Below are positions 37,601 to 50,565 of a stretch of 64,000 nucleotides of DNA, piece after piece. Location: NCBI RefSeq assembly GCF_021391395.1, contig NZ_CP090059.1:2031001-2095000 (forward strand), in the 5' to 3' direction. Made by a program: the position numbers and the translations under genes. The notes beneath the pieces are model-generated. The model did not search any database and was not told where the DNA came from. It saw nothing but the letters and a program-made list of their open reading frames with translations. The DNA is from Sphingomonas cannabina. Lineage in GTDB: Bacteria; Pseudomonadota; Alphaproteobacteria; Sphingomonadales; Sphingomonadaceae. Each line of letters begins with the position of its first letter. The stretch's first letter is position 1.

Positions 37601-37621
37601 GGCGTTCGCTTCAACTTCTGA
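34610..37621 (+). CDS. TonB-dependent receptor (TBDR3)
   Basis: 1003-residue outer-membrane receptor of a different subclass from the other TBDRs here. Signal peptide (TALAVATLAMPAAAQT), TonB-box-like DIIVTGSRITTSGFNAPTPT near residue 70, plug with SLRGLGPIRTLTLLDSQRVV and VDVVTGGASASYGSDAVGGV, barrel ending AGVRFNF. The plug type (LxxLGxxRTLxLLDxQR) is common in large oligosaccharide receptors of alphaproteobacteria. It lies 40 bases after the first beta-helix gene with GGGGAG before its ATG, so it is in the same transcript. A strong terminator follows. It is the most likely importer for the substrate of the two beta-helix proteins. Confidence 0.92.
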   Translation: MLTIYADNPRRRLAAASLTALAVATLAMPAAAQTSPPAQAPTAQATPADAPQSLPAEQETQQSATGADIIVTGSRITTSGFNAPTPTQVLGEAQIANNAQPNVFNTIAQLPSLQGSTGAATGTFSTSSGQQGLSSFSLRGLGPIRTLTLLDSQRVVAANVTGVPDISMFPQLLIKRVDVVTGGASASYGSDAVGGVVNFITDTHFEGFKGNILGSITKYGDDETALVQAAYGKAFLDNRLHLVLSGEYDHEGGVGAGDFGTDLAGSRDWYRATTLMNTGQTNNGLPQFNYRDYAQPYQFSRYGLINNGPLQGIAFDQNGTPYNFNYGSGGRPTGTGAVTGCYPGNSFCEGGDLSGAPGSGASLKSSLERINGYGRIGFDFAPDNEVYLTVNVAQVKTHNQPSPGYGRSNLTVQCANPFLPQLVRDRCAQAGITQFGFGSSNASFPDPQVYTDRRQYRFVGGAKGKFDVAGTNWNYDAYYEHGITISDIRVRDIVLQNRYAAATNAITLNGAIVCADPAARALGCQPINIFGGFTPSDAALAYVAPHDNGPFQHTKLTQDVASLNFSGEPLELWAGPLSVAFGGEYRREFYRVNADPYGAGVSDLSPNSADYPADPLLNAAQGSNWAAGNYKNGRGKYEVYEGFLEVDLPLFNSKSIGRANLNAAGRGTHYSTSGTVWAWKVGGTWDTPLDGIRLRGVTSRDVRAPNLSELFAAPTVTTLPNFNDPFRNVAVQAFQNTIGNTELKPEIARNTEVGIVLARPSWLPGLSLSFDYYNIKLKGVVSTLSAQQIVQFCFEGNQAFCGGFSLDNANPSLNYINVQPFNLASWSTSGFDIEASYQWQRPLGLPGTFTVRALGTHIRKFIVNAGIAGVDPVDQAGANNGNTPDWKWLAVQTYDSDKLTLTVQERWFSDGTFGNQYVVCQTSCPVSTGNHPTIDYNKMKGAFYVDVGATYKISNRFSIYGKVDNLFDKDPVASPQTNTGLDINPALYDTLGRIYRAGVRFNF

Positions 37622-37661
37622 TCCCCCTGCCGCCTCCCCGTCGGAGGCGGTCCTCTCCGCC

Positions 37662-37693
37662 TTGTCCCGGCCCCTTGCGGCCGGGACAATTTT
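37662..37693 (+). terminator. Rho-independent terminator directly in front of the second beta-helix gene
   Basis: TTGTCCCGGCC (37662-37672) pairs exactly with GGCCGGGACAA (37679-37689) around 6 bases, followed by TTTT. Another hairpin, CCGCCTCC/GGAGGCGG (37630-37650), lies just before it. The T run ends only 13 bases before the start codon at 37707 and abuts its AGGAG site. Confidence 0.8.
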
Positions 37694-37706
37694 CAGGAGT
37701 CGAGAC

Positions 37707-40700
37707 ATGCAAGGCTGGTCAGGTGCGTTGATCGGAGCGCTCGCGATGCTGCTGGCATCCGCGACGCCTGCGTCGGCATCGCGGTCGGCCTTTGTGAAAG
37801 CGCCGGACGAGCCGCGCGCAGTCACCGTCAACGGCAAGGGTGACGGCCGCGCGGACGACACGGCCGCCATCCAGCAGGCGATCGACGCCGCCGCGGCGAA
37901 ACCCGGCGGCGGGATCGTGTTCGTGCCGTCGGGCCGCTACCGGATCAGCCGCACGATCTTCATCTGGCCAGGTGTGCGCGTGTTTGGCGTGGGCGCATCG
38001 CGGCCGGTCATCGAGCTGGGCGACCATACGCCCGGTTTCCAGCGCGGTATCGCCAACATGGTGATCTTCGCGGGTGCCCAGCGTGATCCGTCGCGCCGCG
38101 TTCCGTTCCCGCCACCGGGCAGCGTCCCGTTCGACAAGGATATCGCCGACGCCAATCCCGGCACCTTTTACTCCGCGCTCAGCAACGTCGATTTCGTGAT
38201 CGGCGACGGCAATCCGGCGGCGACCGCGATCCGCTTCCATGCCGCGCAGCACGCCTATCTCAGCCATATCGACTTCGACATCGGCTCGGGGCTCGCCGGC
38301 CTCTACCATGTCGCCAACGAGGCGGAGGACCTCCACTTCCGCGGCGGCCGCTACGGCATCCTCGCCGAGAAGCCCTCGCCGGCCTGGCAGTTCACGCTCA
38401 TCGATTCGACCTTCGACGGCCAGCGCGACGCGGCGATCCGCGAGCACGAGGCGAGCCTAACGCTGCTCAACGTCGCGATGCGCAACACGCCGGTCGGCAT
38501 CGAGATCGACCGCGGCTATGGCGACTGGCTGTGGGGCCAGGACGTGCGGTTCGAGAATGTCAGCCGCGCCGGCGTGATCATCTCCAACGAGGAGAATGTC
38601 TACACCCAGGTCGGCTTCCGGAATGTCGTGGCGACCGGCACGCCGGTGTTCGCGCGCTTCCGCGACAGCGGCCGGACGACGGCGGGGAAGGGGAGCCGCT
38701 ACCGCGTCAAATCCTTCACCTACGGCCTGACACTTCCCGGCGTCGGCCGGATGGGCCGGTACGAGACGCGGATGGATGCTGAGACGCTCGCCGCGCTTCC
38801 CGCGCCGGCGACGCCGGTGGTCCGCCCGCTTCCCGCCGTCGGCGAATGGGTGAACGTCCGCACGCTCGGCGCCAAGGGCGACAATGCGGCCGACGACACC
38901 GCCGCGATCCAGCGCGCGATCGACTGGCACCGCGTGGTCTATTTCCCGGCCGGCTTCTACGTCGTCAGCGACACGCTGCGCCTGCGCCCGGACACAGTGC
39001 TGATCGGCCTTCATCCGAGCCTGACCCAGATCGTGCTCGCCGACCGCACCGCGGCATACCAGGGCGTCGGCGCGCCCAAGGCGCTGGTGGAATCGGCGCG
39101 CGGCGGCGAGGCCATCGTCTCCGGCCTCGGCCTCGCGACCGGCGGGCTCAATCCCCGCGCCACCGCGCTGCTGTGGAGGGCCGGCGCGCAATCGCTCGTC
39201 AACGACGTCAAGTTCCAGGGCGGCCACGGCACCAACCTGTTCGACGGCACCCGCTTCATCCCCTACAACGCGAACCAGACCGGCGATCCCGATCCCGCCA
39301 AGCGCTGGGCCGGCCAATATGCCAGCCTGTGGGTGACGCAGGGCGGCGGCGGTACCTTCGTCAACGTCTGGAGCCCCAGCACCTATGCCGATCCGGGCAT
39401 CTACGTCTCCGACACCGAGACGCCGGGACGGATCATCCAGGCCTCGGTCGAGCACCACGTCCGCGCCGAGTTCGCGCTCAACCGCGTCGCAAACTGGGAG
39501 CTGATCGCGCCGCAGACGGAGGAGGAAGCCGGGGAGAGCGGCGACGCGGTGTCGCTCGAGATCCGCGATTCGCGCAACATCCTGGTCGCCAACCATCATG
39601 CTTATCGCGTGACGCGGACGCGCAAGCCGGCGCCGGCGGCGGTCACGCTCTACAACTCGCGGGACATCCGCTTCCGCAATGTCCATGTGAATGCCGAAAG
39701 CGGGCTCGGCACCTGCGACGAGAACGGCTGCGCGACCTTCCTGCGCGTCAGCAAATATCCCTATGAGAACGCCATCCGCGACGTGACGCATGGGCTGGAG
39801 GTGCGCGAGCGTGAGTTCGCGGTGCTCGACGTGCCGGCCGATCCGGCACCGGTCGAACCGGCGACGTTCGGCGGCGCCCGGGTCGAGAAGCTCGCCGACG
39901 GCTTCGAGGCGATCGGCGGCGGCGCGGTCGATGCCGCGGGCGGGCTCTACTTCGTCGACCGCAAGACGCAGCGGATCTACGGCTGGTCGGCGGACCGCAA
40001 GCTGTCGATCGTCCGCGACAACACGCTCGATCCGGTCAACCTGGCCGTCGACCGTTCGGGCAATTTGCTCGTGCTCTCGTCCGACGGACGAAACGGCACG
40101 GTCTACAGCTTCAAGCCGGGAAGCCCCGAGACTGAGCTCACCGTCATCCCGCCGACTCCCGTCGCCGAGCGTCCGGACGCGGCCAAGGTGCTGCCGGTCA
40201 ACTGGTGGAACAACGGCGAGTTCAAGGACCAGCTCGATCCTGAGACGCTCCAGTTCACCACGCTGGCCGAGATGTTCGCCCGCGACATGGCGTTGCCCAA
40301 GGCGCAGGAATATGTCTCGCCCGATGGCAGCCTGGCGCTGCCGGCCTATCGGACGTTCCAGCAGGGGCCGCCCGATTTCCGCGGCTGGCGCTTCTCCGAT
40401 GCGCTCGACGCCTATGGCTTCACCACGGCAAGGCCAGGCACGCGCGCGTTCGTGACCAATGCGTCGGAGAACAGGACCTATTCCGGCCTGGTCGGCGGGC
40501 GTGGGGAGATCACCGAGCTCAAACCCTTCGCCAACCGCGGCGGCGAAAGCGTGGCGACGGACGCCGAGGGGCGCGTCTATGTCGCCAACGGTCAGGTGTT
40601 CGTCTACGCGCCCGACGGGCGGGAGCTGGGCCGGATCGACGTGCCCGAGCGGCCGCTCCAGCTCCTCTTCGGCGGAGAGGACCGGCGGACGCTGTTCATC

Positions 40701-40739
40701 CTGTCACATCATGCGCTCTATCGAGTGAATAGGGACTGA
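37707..40739 (+). CDS. Exported two-part beta-helix protein with propeller-like C-terminus, copy 2
   Basis: 1010 residues, clearly paralogous to the protein at 31552 along its whole length. Shared blocks include FTLIDSTFDGQRDAAIREHE, VGIEIDRGYGDWLWGQDVRF, NVHVNAESGLGTCDENGCAT, LPVNWWNNGEF and PFANRGGESVA. Signal peptide SGALIGALAMLLASATPASA; pectate-lyase-3-type openings at GKGDGRADDTAAIQQAIDAA and KGDNAADDTAAIQRAIDWHR. Start ATG 37707 follows AGGAG; a 15-residue upstream extension crosses the terminator hairpin. Duplicated partners around one TBDR suggest two related steps on one polymer. The terminator just upstream implies that expression depends on read-through or antitermination. Confidence 0.8.
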   Translation: MQGWSGALIGALAMLLASATPASASRSAFVKAPDEPRAVTVNGKGDGRADDTAAIQQAIDAAAAKPGGGIVFVPSGRYRISRTIFIWPGVRVFGVGASRPVIELGDHTPGFQRGIANMVIFAGAQRDPSRRVPFPPPGSVPFDKDIADANPGTFYSALSNVDFVIGDGNPAATAIRFHAAQHAYLSHIDFDIGSGLAGLYHVANEAEDLHFRGGRYGILAEKPSPAWQFTLIDSTFDGQRDAAIREHEASLTLLNVAMRNTPVGIEIDRGYGDWLWGQDVRFENVSRAGVIISNEENVYTQVGFRNVVATGTPVFARFRDSGRTTAGKGSRYRVKSFTYGLTLPGVGRMGRYETRMDAETLAALPAPATPVVRPLPAVGEWVNVRTLGAKGDNAADDTAAIQRAIDWHRVVYFPAGFYVVSDTLRLRPDTVLIGLHPSLTQIVLADRTAAYQGVGAPKALVESARGGEAIVSGLGLATGGLNPRATALLWRAGAQSLVNDVKFQGGHGTNLFDGTRFIPYNANQTGDPDPAKRWAGQYASLWVTQGGGGTFVNVWSPSTYADPGIYVSDTETPGRIIQASVEHHVRAEFALNRVANWELIAPQTEEEAGESGDAVSLEIRDSRNILVANHHAYRVTRTRKPAPAAVTLYNSRDIRFRNVHVNAESGLGTCDENGCATFLRVSKYPYENAIRDVTHGLEVREREFAVLDVPADPAPVEPATFGGARVEKLADGFEAIGGGAVDAAGGLYFVDRKTQRIYGWSADRKLSIVRDNTLDPVNLAVDRSGNLLVLSSDGRNGTVYSFKPGSPETELTVIPPTPVAERPDAAKVLPVNWWNNGEFKDQLDPETLQFTTLAEMFARDMALPKAQEYVSPDGSLALPAYRTFQQGPPDFRGWRFSDALDAYGFTTARPGTRAFVTNASENRTYSGLVGGRGEITELKPFANRGGESVATDAEGRVYVANGQVFVYAPDGRELGRIDVPERPLQLLFGGEDRRTLFILSHHALYRVNRD

Positions 40740-41221
40740 TCACCGCCGTCGGCGGTTATGATGGAGAGGCCCCGAACTGGGCCGATCGGCCCTGACGGGC
40801 GGATCGGGCGTCGGATTTGCAGGCCAGGACCGTCGAGAAAGCGACCTTCTTCGCGCCCGGCTGTGCGTCTGGCCGATCCCCTGAGCGAGCAGCAGCTGTT
40901 GGTCCGGGTGGTGACCGGCGACCGCTGACTCGCGGGTCCATTTGCGACCATCCCGTTAGGACCAGAACGATACTTTTCATGGTGCCAGGCGGGGATTTGG
41001 CTCTCCTCCTCTCCATTGTGAGATCGGCTTTCCGCGACGAAATGCCGCTTCCAGGCGGTGGTTGTCGGATGCCGGCGCTGATTGCGCTCGCATGAATGGT
41101 AATATTTTGGTTATGTCGATTGTAGCGCAATCGAGCGGGCGAAGCCGCCGGGCGCGACCGTCAGCAGGGAACGGCGTCCACGCGACGCAAGTCAGTCCGG
41201 TGTTTGAAAAGGGAGTACCAC
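40740..41221. other. Intergenic region upstream of TBDR4
   Basis: No gene seen. A short hairpin ACCGCC-GTC-GGCGGT (40742-40756) and palindrome GGGCCGATCGGCCC (40779-40792) follow the upstream stop and may end transcription. The stretch 41090-41125 (AATGGTAATATTTTGG) is the only AT-rich part and is the likely promoter of TBDR4. None of the palindromes found elsewhere recurs here. Confidence 0.5.
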
Positions 41222-44020
41222 ATGCGTTTGCGAGAGATGACCCTGCTGTCCACATCCCTGGCCGGCATCCTCGGCTTTGCCGGCAGCGCCCAGGCGCAGC
41301 AGGCGCCTGCCACGCAATCCGACACGACACCCACGCAGGAAACGGCGCCCCAACCGGCGGGTCAGGGTGCCGATGCCGATCAGTCGGATATCGTCGTCAC
41401 CGGCCTCCGCGGCAGCCTTCGCGAGGCCCTTGAGATCAAGCGCAACGCGAACGCGGTGGTGGACGCGATCTCGTCGGAGGACATCGGCAAGTTCCCCGAT
41501 CGCAACGTCGCCGAATCGCTGTCGCACATTCCCGGCGTCTCGATCGACCGCCGTTTCGGCGAGGGCGAGAAGGTCGCGATTCTCGGCACCGATCCGGCGC
41601 TGAACCGGATGCTGCTCGACGGCCACGGCCTGGCCTCGGCCGATTGGGGCGGCAACGACAACGATCCCAGCAGCCGCACCTTCAACTATTCGCTGCTCGC
41701 GCCCGAGCTGGTCGACCGGCTGGAGGTCTACAAGTCGCCCGAGGCGCGCATCGAGGAAGGCAGCCTCGGCGGCACGGTGATCGTCCGCACTCGCCGGCCG
41801 CTCGAGCTCAAGGCCAATTCGATCTTCGCGTCCGGCGGCTATTCGTACAACGACCGGGCGGAGAAAGGGAGCTTCCGCGGCTCCGGCCTCTACAGCTGGA
41901 AGAACGAGGCGGAGACGTTCGGCGTCCTGGTCGCCGCCACCTACGACAAGCAGAATCTCGTGCGCTCGGGCGTCGAGTTCTTCGGCTACGACAATGCCGA
42001 CGGTTCCGGCAGCCCCTTCATGACGACCAACGCCGCGGGCGAGCGCGTGCTCAAGAATCCCAATGCGGTGATCACCGGCGGCACGCTCGCCGATCTCGAC
42101 AAGGCCGCGTCGCCGTTCGGCATCAACTATGCCTATTTCCAGCAGAAGCGTGAGCGCGCCAGCATCGCGGGCACCGTGCAGCTGCGCCCGGCGGAGAAGC
42201 TGACCCTCACGCTGAGCGGCCTGCACATCGACGGCAACTACAACAACTACAGCCAGTCGATGTACACGATCCCCGGCGCCTGGACGGGCGACGTACTGCA
42301 GTCGGCGACCATCTCGAACGGCGTGGTGACGGACGCCAGCTTCGGGGCCTCCAACGGGGCGAGCGCGCAGCTCGACACGCTCGTCCGCCGCACGAAGCTC
42401 AAGACGGACAACGTCAACTTCTTTGCCGACTGGGAAGGCGATGATGGCTCGAAGCTGTCCTTCGCCGCCGGGTGGAGCAAGGCGAAGGGCGGGCGGAACC
42501 CCGAATATCTCTTCAACGTCCAGACCGCGGCGCCGTTCAGCTACTCGATCAGCCCGACGTCGGCCGAGGTGAACTTCGGCGGCGACATCACCAATCCGGC
42601 CAGCTATTTCACCAATCCCAACAACAACCCCGCGACGATCGAGGGCAACCCGGTGATCGTCAACGGCGCGCCGCTCGTCGCCGCGCAGATCGGCGGTCTC
42701 GACTACAGCGTCACCACCGACAAGGACGCGTTCGCCGGCTTCGACGGGACCGTGCCCCTCGGCGGCTTCTTCACCCAGCTGCTTATCGGCGCCCGCTTCA
42801 CCGACCACGTCAACCGGGTCGATGCGCGCGGCGTGAACACCTATCTCCAGCAATCGCTGCTCGGCTCGGAGCTGGGCGTGGACGCGCTCGTCACCCCCGA
42901 CGACGTATTCAGCGGGACGGGAGGCAGCGGCAATGCGACGCGATACCTGAACCTGCCCGAGCAGTCGGTCATCGACGTCCTCGCCAACGCGATCAACTCG
43001 CCGCTGGTGGACAAGATCGGCGCCTCCACCCGCGTGAAGGAGCGGGTCGCGGCGAGCTACGTCCAGCTCAACTTCGAGCAGGGCGGGCTGCGCGGCAACG
43101 TCGGCGGACGGCTCGTCTATACCAAGAACGTGTCATACTATGCCCTGACGCTGCCGACGCCGGCCGATCCCAATCCGCGCCCGGTGCCGACCAGCACCTC
43201 GACCGACTATCTGAAATTCCTGCCGGCGCTCAACGTCGCCTATGAGGTCAATCCGAAGCTGATCTTCCGCGGCGCGGTGGCCAAGGTGATCTCGCGGCCG
43301 CGCTACCAGGACCTGGCGGCCTCGATCACGCAGAACGATGTCACTTATGATGCCGGCGGCGGCAATCCCTTCCTCAAGCCCTATGAATCGACCAACTTCG
43401 AGGTCACGGCGGAATATTATCCGGCGCCCGGCGCGCTGCTGTCGCTCGAACTCTATCGGCGCGAAATCTCCAACTACATCATCACCACGCGCCAGGAGGG
43501 CGTGACGCTCTACAACTCGCTGACGGGCCAGCTCGAGAGCCGTTATAGCGTGTCGCGGCCGGTCAACGGCGGCAAGGCGAAGGTGAACGGCATCCTGATC
43601 AACGGGCAGGCGGAGCTCTGGGGCGGGTTCGGCATCCAGGCCAACTATGCCTATCAGGACAGCAGCACCTCGACGACGCTGGACACGACCGAGATCCTCA
43701 ACCTGCCGTATCTCTCCAAGCACACGGTCAACATCATCCCCTATTTCGAGAAGGGGCCCTTCCAGGCGCGCGTGAGCTACAATTATCGCTCATCCTATTT
43801 CCGGACGATCGGCCGCCTCGGCTCGCAGGAGATGGTGGCGCCCTATCATCAGCTCGACGCCTCGGCCGCGCTCAAGCTGAACGACAACGTCACGCTGACC
43901 GTCCAGGCGCAGAACCTGCTCGACGAGAAGTATCTGCAATACAGCGGCACGCGCGACCGACCATCGGCCTTCTACAAGAACGGGCGGACCTTCGTCGGCA
44001 GCATCTCCTTCCGGATGTAG
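41222..44020 (+). CDS. TonB-dependent receptor (TBDR4)
   Basis: 932-residue outer-membrane receptor. Signal peptide (STSLAGILGFAGSAQAQQ), TonB-box-like DIVVTGLRGSLREALEIKRN near residue 57, plug with SSEDIGKFPDRNVAESLSHI and VAILGTDPALNRMLLDGHGL (the usual IRGL is replaced by ILGT), barrel ending VGSISFRM. Start ATG 41222 lies 6 bases after GGGAG; an ATG at 41204 lacks a site. It ends facing the GH2-DUF4861-DUF2264 operon, with a shared hairpin between the two. It probably imports the galactose-containing oligosaccharide processed by that operon, an inference from position. Confidence 0.92.
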   Translation: MRLREMTLLSTSLAGILGFAGSAQAQQAPATQSDTTPTQETAPQPAGQGADADQSDIVVTGLRGSLREALEIKRNANAVVDAISSEDIGKFPDRNVAESLSHIPGVSIDRRFGEGEKVAILGTDPALNRMLLDGHGLASADWGGNDNDPSSRTFNYSLLAPELVDRLEVYKSPEARIEEGSLGGTVIVRTRRPLELKANSIFASGGYSYNDRAEKGSFRGSGLYSWKNEAETFGVLVAATYDKQNLVRSGVEFFGYDNADGSGSPFMTTNAAGERVLKNPNAVITGGTLADLDKAASPFGINYAYFQQKRERASIAGTVQLRPAEKLTLTLSGLHIDGNYNNYSQSMYTIPGAWTGDVLQSATISNGVVTDASFGASNGASAQLDTLVRRTKLKTDNVNFFADWEGDDGSKLSFAAGWSKAKGGRNPEYLFNVQTAAPFSYSISPTSAEVNFGGDITNPASYFTNPNNNPATIEGNPVIVNGAPLVAAQIGGLDYSVTTDKDAFAGFDGTVPLGGFFTQLLIGARFTDHVNRVDARGVNTYLQQSLLGSELGVDALVTPDDVFSGTGGSGNATRYLNLPEQSVIDVLANAINSPLVDKIGASTRVKERVAASYVQLNFEQGGLRGNVGGRLVYTKNVSYYALTLPTPADPNPRPVPTSTSTDYLKFLPALNVAYEVNPKLIFRGAVAKVISRPRYQDLAASITQNDVTYDAGGGNPFLKPYESTNFEVTAEYYPAPGALLSLELYRREISNYIITTRQEGVTLYNSLTGQLESRYSVSRPVNGGKAKVNGILINGQAELWGGFGIQANYAYQDSSTSTTLDTTEILNLPYLSKHTVNIIPYFEKGPFQARVSYNYRSSYFRTIGRLGSQEMVAPYHQLDASAALKLNDNVTLTVQAQNLLDEKYLQYSGTRDRPSAFYKNGRTFVGSISFRM

Positions 44021-44028
44021 CCCGAACC

Positions 44029-44056
44029 CGGGGCTCCGCAATCGCGCGGGGCCCCG
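44029..44056. terminator. Hairpin between convergent TBDR4 and DUF2264 genes
   Basis: CGGGGC (44029-44034) pairs with GCCCCG (44051-44056), followed by CCTTTC. The T run is weak. Its position between two convergent stop codons suggests a bidirectional terminator. Confidence 0.5.
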
Positions 44057-44060
44057 CCTT

Positions 44061-45317
44061 TCAGTAGTCGACGTAATAATCCTTGGGGAACGGCTCGCCA
44101 TTGAAGGCTTTTCTGGTCGTCCAGGACAGGCCGGGCGCGGTCCAGTAGCTGTCCTTCGCAGGAAGACCGAGCGCGATGAGGCTCTCCGCCGCGATATACA
44201 TGCTGCCGGCGTTCGAATAGACGTCGCCGAGCGTCGGCTGATGGCCGGCGAAGCCGATCGTGAGATAGCCTTTCGCGTTGAAATTGGTGGGATTGCGAAA
44301 GATCGCGCGCTGCGCGGCGAGCGTCGCCGCGCGGACCTGGCCCTCAGGCAGCGAATTGGGGAGCTTCTTGCGCCAGGCGAGCAGCCCCAGCGGCTGGAAG
44401 ACGGCGGTGCGATAGGTGAGCGACCGCCCGATCGGCGCATAGCTGCCGTCCGGCCCGATCAGCCGCTCGAGATGCTCGCCGAACCGCTGCATCCGCTTGT
44501 ACGCCTGGTCGAGCAGTTCCGGCGCGTTGAGCTTGTTGAACCTGGCCCCGGTCGCGACGAGCACCTCGAGGATTTCCACGAGCATCGGCTGGATCACATA
44601 TGAATTATAGTGATCGAAGTGAAAGCGCGGGCCGTCCGCATACCAGCCGTCGCCCACATACCATTCGTTGATCTTGCGGACCGCGAGGTCGATCCGGATC
44701 GGGTCCCATTGCTCGCCGACCGAGAGCAGGAACGCCTCGTTCATCGCCGCGAAGAGCAGCCAGTTGGTGTAGGGCGGCGGCACGCGGCGCAGGCCCTGGA
44801 TCTCCTGCACCACCCGCCGCTTCGTGGCCCCATCGAGCGGGTCCCAGAGCTGCTTCGGCGCGCGGAGGAGGGCGTTGGTGAAATAGGCCGAGTCGACAAG
44901 CGGCTGGCCTTCGCTCCGCCACAGCAGATAGTCGGGGCTGGCCGGATCGACCGCATGGGCATAGCTGGCGAGCGCTTGCTGGCGCAGCTTCGTGCGCAGC
45001 CGCCCCTCTGCCGTCTCGTCGTCGGGAAGCGCCAGCCACGGCGCGATGCCGGAGATCAGCCGCCCGAAACATTCGAGATAGGCGACCTTGGCATTGCGCC
45101 CGTCCCAGGTGGGGCTGAGCTCCGGCTCGAACACCGCCTGGAGCCGGCCTTCGGACATCGGGCCCAGCACCGGTTCCGCCATCCTGGCGAGGATGTCGAG
45201 CATATAGCTCCGGTCGCTCGCGCCGTCGGGCCTGCGCCGTGCGGTGGCCAAGCCCGGAGCGGTCGCGGCAAGCGTGCCGGTGGCCAGGATGGAGGCGAGG
45301 AAGCGGCGGCGTTCCAT
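44061..45317 (-). CDS. DUF2264 domain protein, Tat-exported
   Basis: 418 residues with a twin-arginine leader (ERRRFLASILATGTLAATAP). The body matches the DUF2264 family: AYLECFGRLISGIAPWLALP near residue 83, SAYFTNALLRAPKQLWDPLD near 147, PPYTNWLLFAAMNEAFLLSV near 180, and WYVGDGWYADGPRFHFDHYN near 218. The fold is expected to be an (alpha/alpha) toroid, and members occur in plant-cell-wall polysaccharide loci, but no activity is firmly assigned to my knowledge. It starts 14 bases after the DUF4861 stop and is the last gene of the GH2 operon. A hydrolase or lyase removing a terminal residue is plausible but unproven. Confidence 0.85.
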   Translation of the reverse strand: MERRRFLASILATGTLAATAPGLATARRRPDGASDRSYMLDILARMAEPVLGPMSEGRLQAVFEPELSPTWDGRNAKVAYLECFGRLISGIAPWLALPDDETAEGRLRTKLRQQALASYAHAVDPASPDYLLWRSEGQPLVDSAYFTNALLRAPKQLWDPLDGATKRRVVQEIQGLRRVPPPYTNWLLFAAMNEAFLLSVGEQWDPIRIDLAVRKINEWYVGDGWYADGPRFHFDHYNSYVIQPMLVEILEVLVATGARFNKLNAPELLDQAYKRMQRFGEHLERLIGPDGSYAPIGRSLTYRTAVFQPLGLLAWRKKLPNSLPEGQVRAATLAAQRAIFRNPTNFNAKGYLTIGFAGHQPTLGDVYSNAGSMYIAAESLIALGLPAKDSYWTAPGLSWTTRKAFNGEPFPKDYYVDY

Positions 45318-45331
45318 GGGTGGTCCTATGA

Positions 45332-49551
<4,220 letters not shown>

Positions 49552-49566
49552 CTATCGGAGATAAGT

Positions 49567-50358
49567 ATGACAAGTCGGTCTGAGGCCCTGCCGATCGAGG
49601 TCTCGCCCAGCGGAGCCGAAGAGACGATCCGCACCGGATCGTTGACCGACGAGCTGTTCGCCAAGCTAGAGGCACGGATTCGTTCCGGCGAGCTTCCCGC
49701 CGGCTCGCGGCTTCCCTCCCAGAAGGAGATTGCGCTGTCGGAGAATGTCAGCCGCACCGTCGTGCGCGAAGCCGTCGCGCGGCTCGCTGCTCAGGGGCTG
49801 ACGCTCTCGCGACAGGGCGCCGGGGTGTTCGTTGCGGAAACCGCCGAATATCGGGCGTTCCAGATCACCCGCGACGAAGTCCAGGAACTGGCCGACGTCA
49901 TCAAGCTGCTCGAGATCCGCATGGCGGTGGAGACCGAGATGGCGGGGCTGGCGGCGGCGCGCCGCACCACGGCCGATATCGGCGCCATCCAGGACGCGCT
50001 GGAGGAGATGGTCGCGGTCGGTGAGGATCCCGTCGCCTCGGCCAAGGCGGACGCCGCCTTCCACCTCGCGATCGCACAGGCCACGCAGAACGAATATTAT
50101 GCGCGTTTCGTCGAGTTCCTCGGCCTTCGCCTAGTGCCCTCGCGTAGCCTCTATCTGGGCGACAAGCCCGACGAGGCGCATCGCGCCTATGCCGCGAAGG
50201 TACTCGCGGAGCATGAGGCGATCGTCGACGCGATCATCCGGATGGATTCGGCCCGCGCCCGCGAAGCCGCCCGCCAGCATATGCACGAGAGCCTCACGCG
50301 CCATTCCACCCTCAGCGCCAGCTTGCGGGCGCGTAGGCGGACCGACGAGGCCTGCTAG
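49567..50358 (+). CDS. GntR-family regulator, FadR subfamily (GH2/TBDR5 locus)
   Basis: 263 residues. Winged HTH (LTDELFAKLEARIRSGELPA; LPSQKEIALSENVSRTVVRE; residues 27-85) and FCD effector domain (VIKLLEIRMAVETEMAGLAA; ADAAFHLAIAQATQNEYYAR; LAEHEAIVDAIIRMDSARAR) with the expected Asp and His ligands. The group with the XSRTVVREAVARLXXQGLXXXRQGXG pattern includes regulators of glucarate, galactarate and uronate use. It is divergent from the GH2 operon and upstream of TBDR5, so it is placed to control both. The 81-base divergent region carries AAGTATGACA, related to TATCATACMA sites before TBDR5. Effector not readable. Confidence 0.9.
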   Translation: MTSRSEALPIEVSPSGAEETIRTGSLTDELFAKLEARIRSGELPAGSRLPSQKEIALSENVSRTVVREAVARLAAQGLTLSRQGAGVFVAETAEYRAFQITRDEVQELADVIKLLEIRMAVETEMAGLAAARRTTADIGAIQDALEEMVAVGEDPVASAKADAAFHLAIAQATQNEYYARFVEFLGLRLVPSRSLYLGDKPDEAHRAYAAKVLAEHEAIVDAIIRMDSARAREAARQHMHESLTRHSTLSASLRARRRTDEAC

Positions 50359-50393
50359 GTCACACTGCCCGACAGGGGCTGATTCCTCGAATC

Positions 50394-50520
50394 TATCATA
50401 CCACTTACACCGAGTCGGTGGATCGGGAGCGCGGAATCGTCGCGGATTTCCGCAGGAAACCGCTGATATCTCCCCGAAACAGTCTGACAATTGACTGGAT
50501 CGCCAAAAGTTATCATACAA
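50394..50520. promoter_or_regulatory. Repeated TATCATACMA sites upstream of TBDR5
   Basis: TATCATACCA (50394-50403) and TATCATACAA (50511-50520) share 9 of 10 bases in the same orientation, 117 bases apart, in the 207-base gap before TBDR5. A TTGACT at 50491-50496 could be a -35 element. They may be sites for the FadR-type regulator just upstream; the evidence is similarity only. Confidence 0.35.
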
Positions 50521-50565
50521 GAGCGGCACGCGCGGCCTGCACCGCGAACGTGACGGGAGAGAGAC

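Noticed and set aside
34613..37870. Very long open frame (1085 codons) antisense to TBDR3
   Set aside because: Composition is Arg/Ala/Val/Gly-rich without domain motifs. It is the usual high-GC shadow of the TBDR gene on the other strand, which has signal peptide, TonB box and barrel end.
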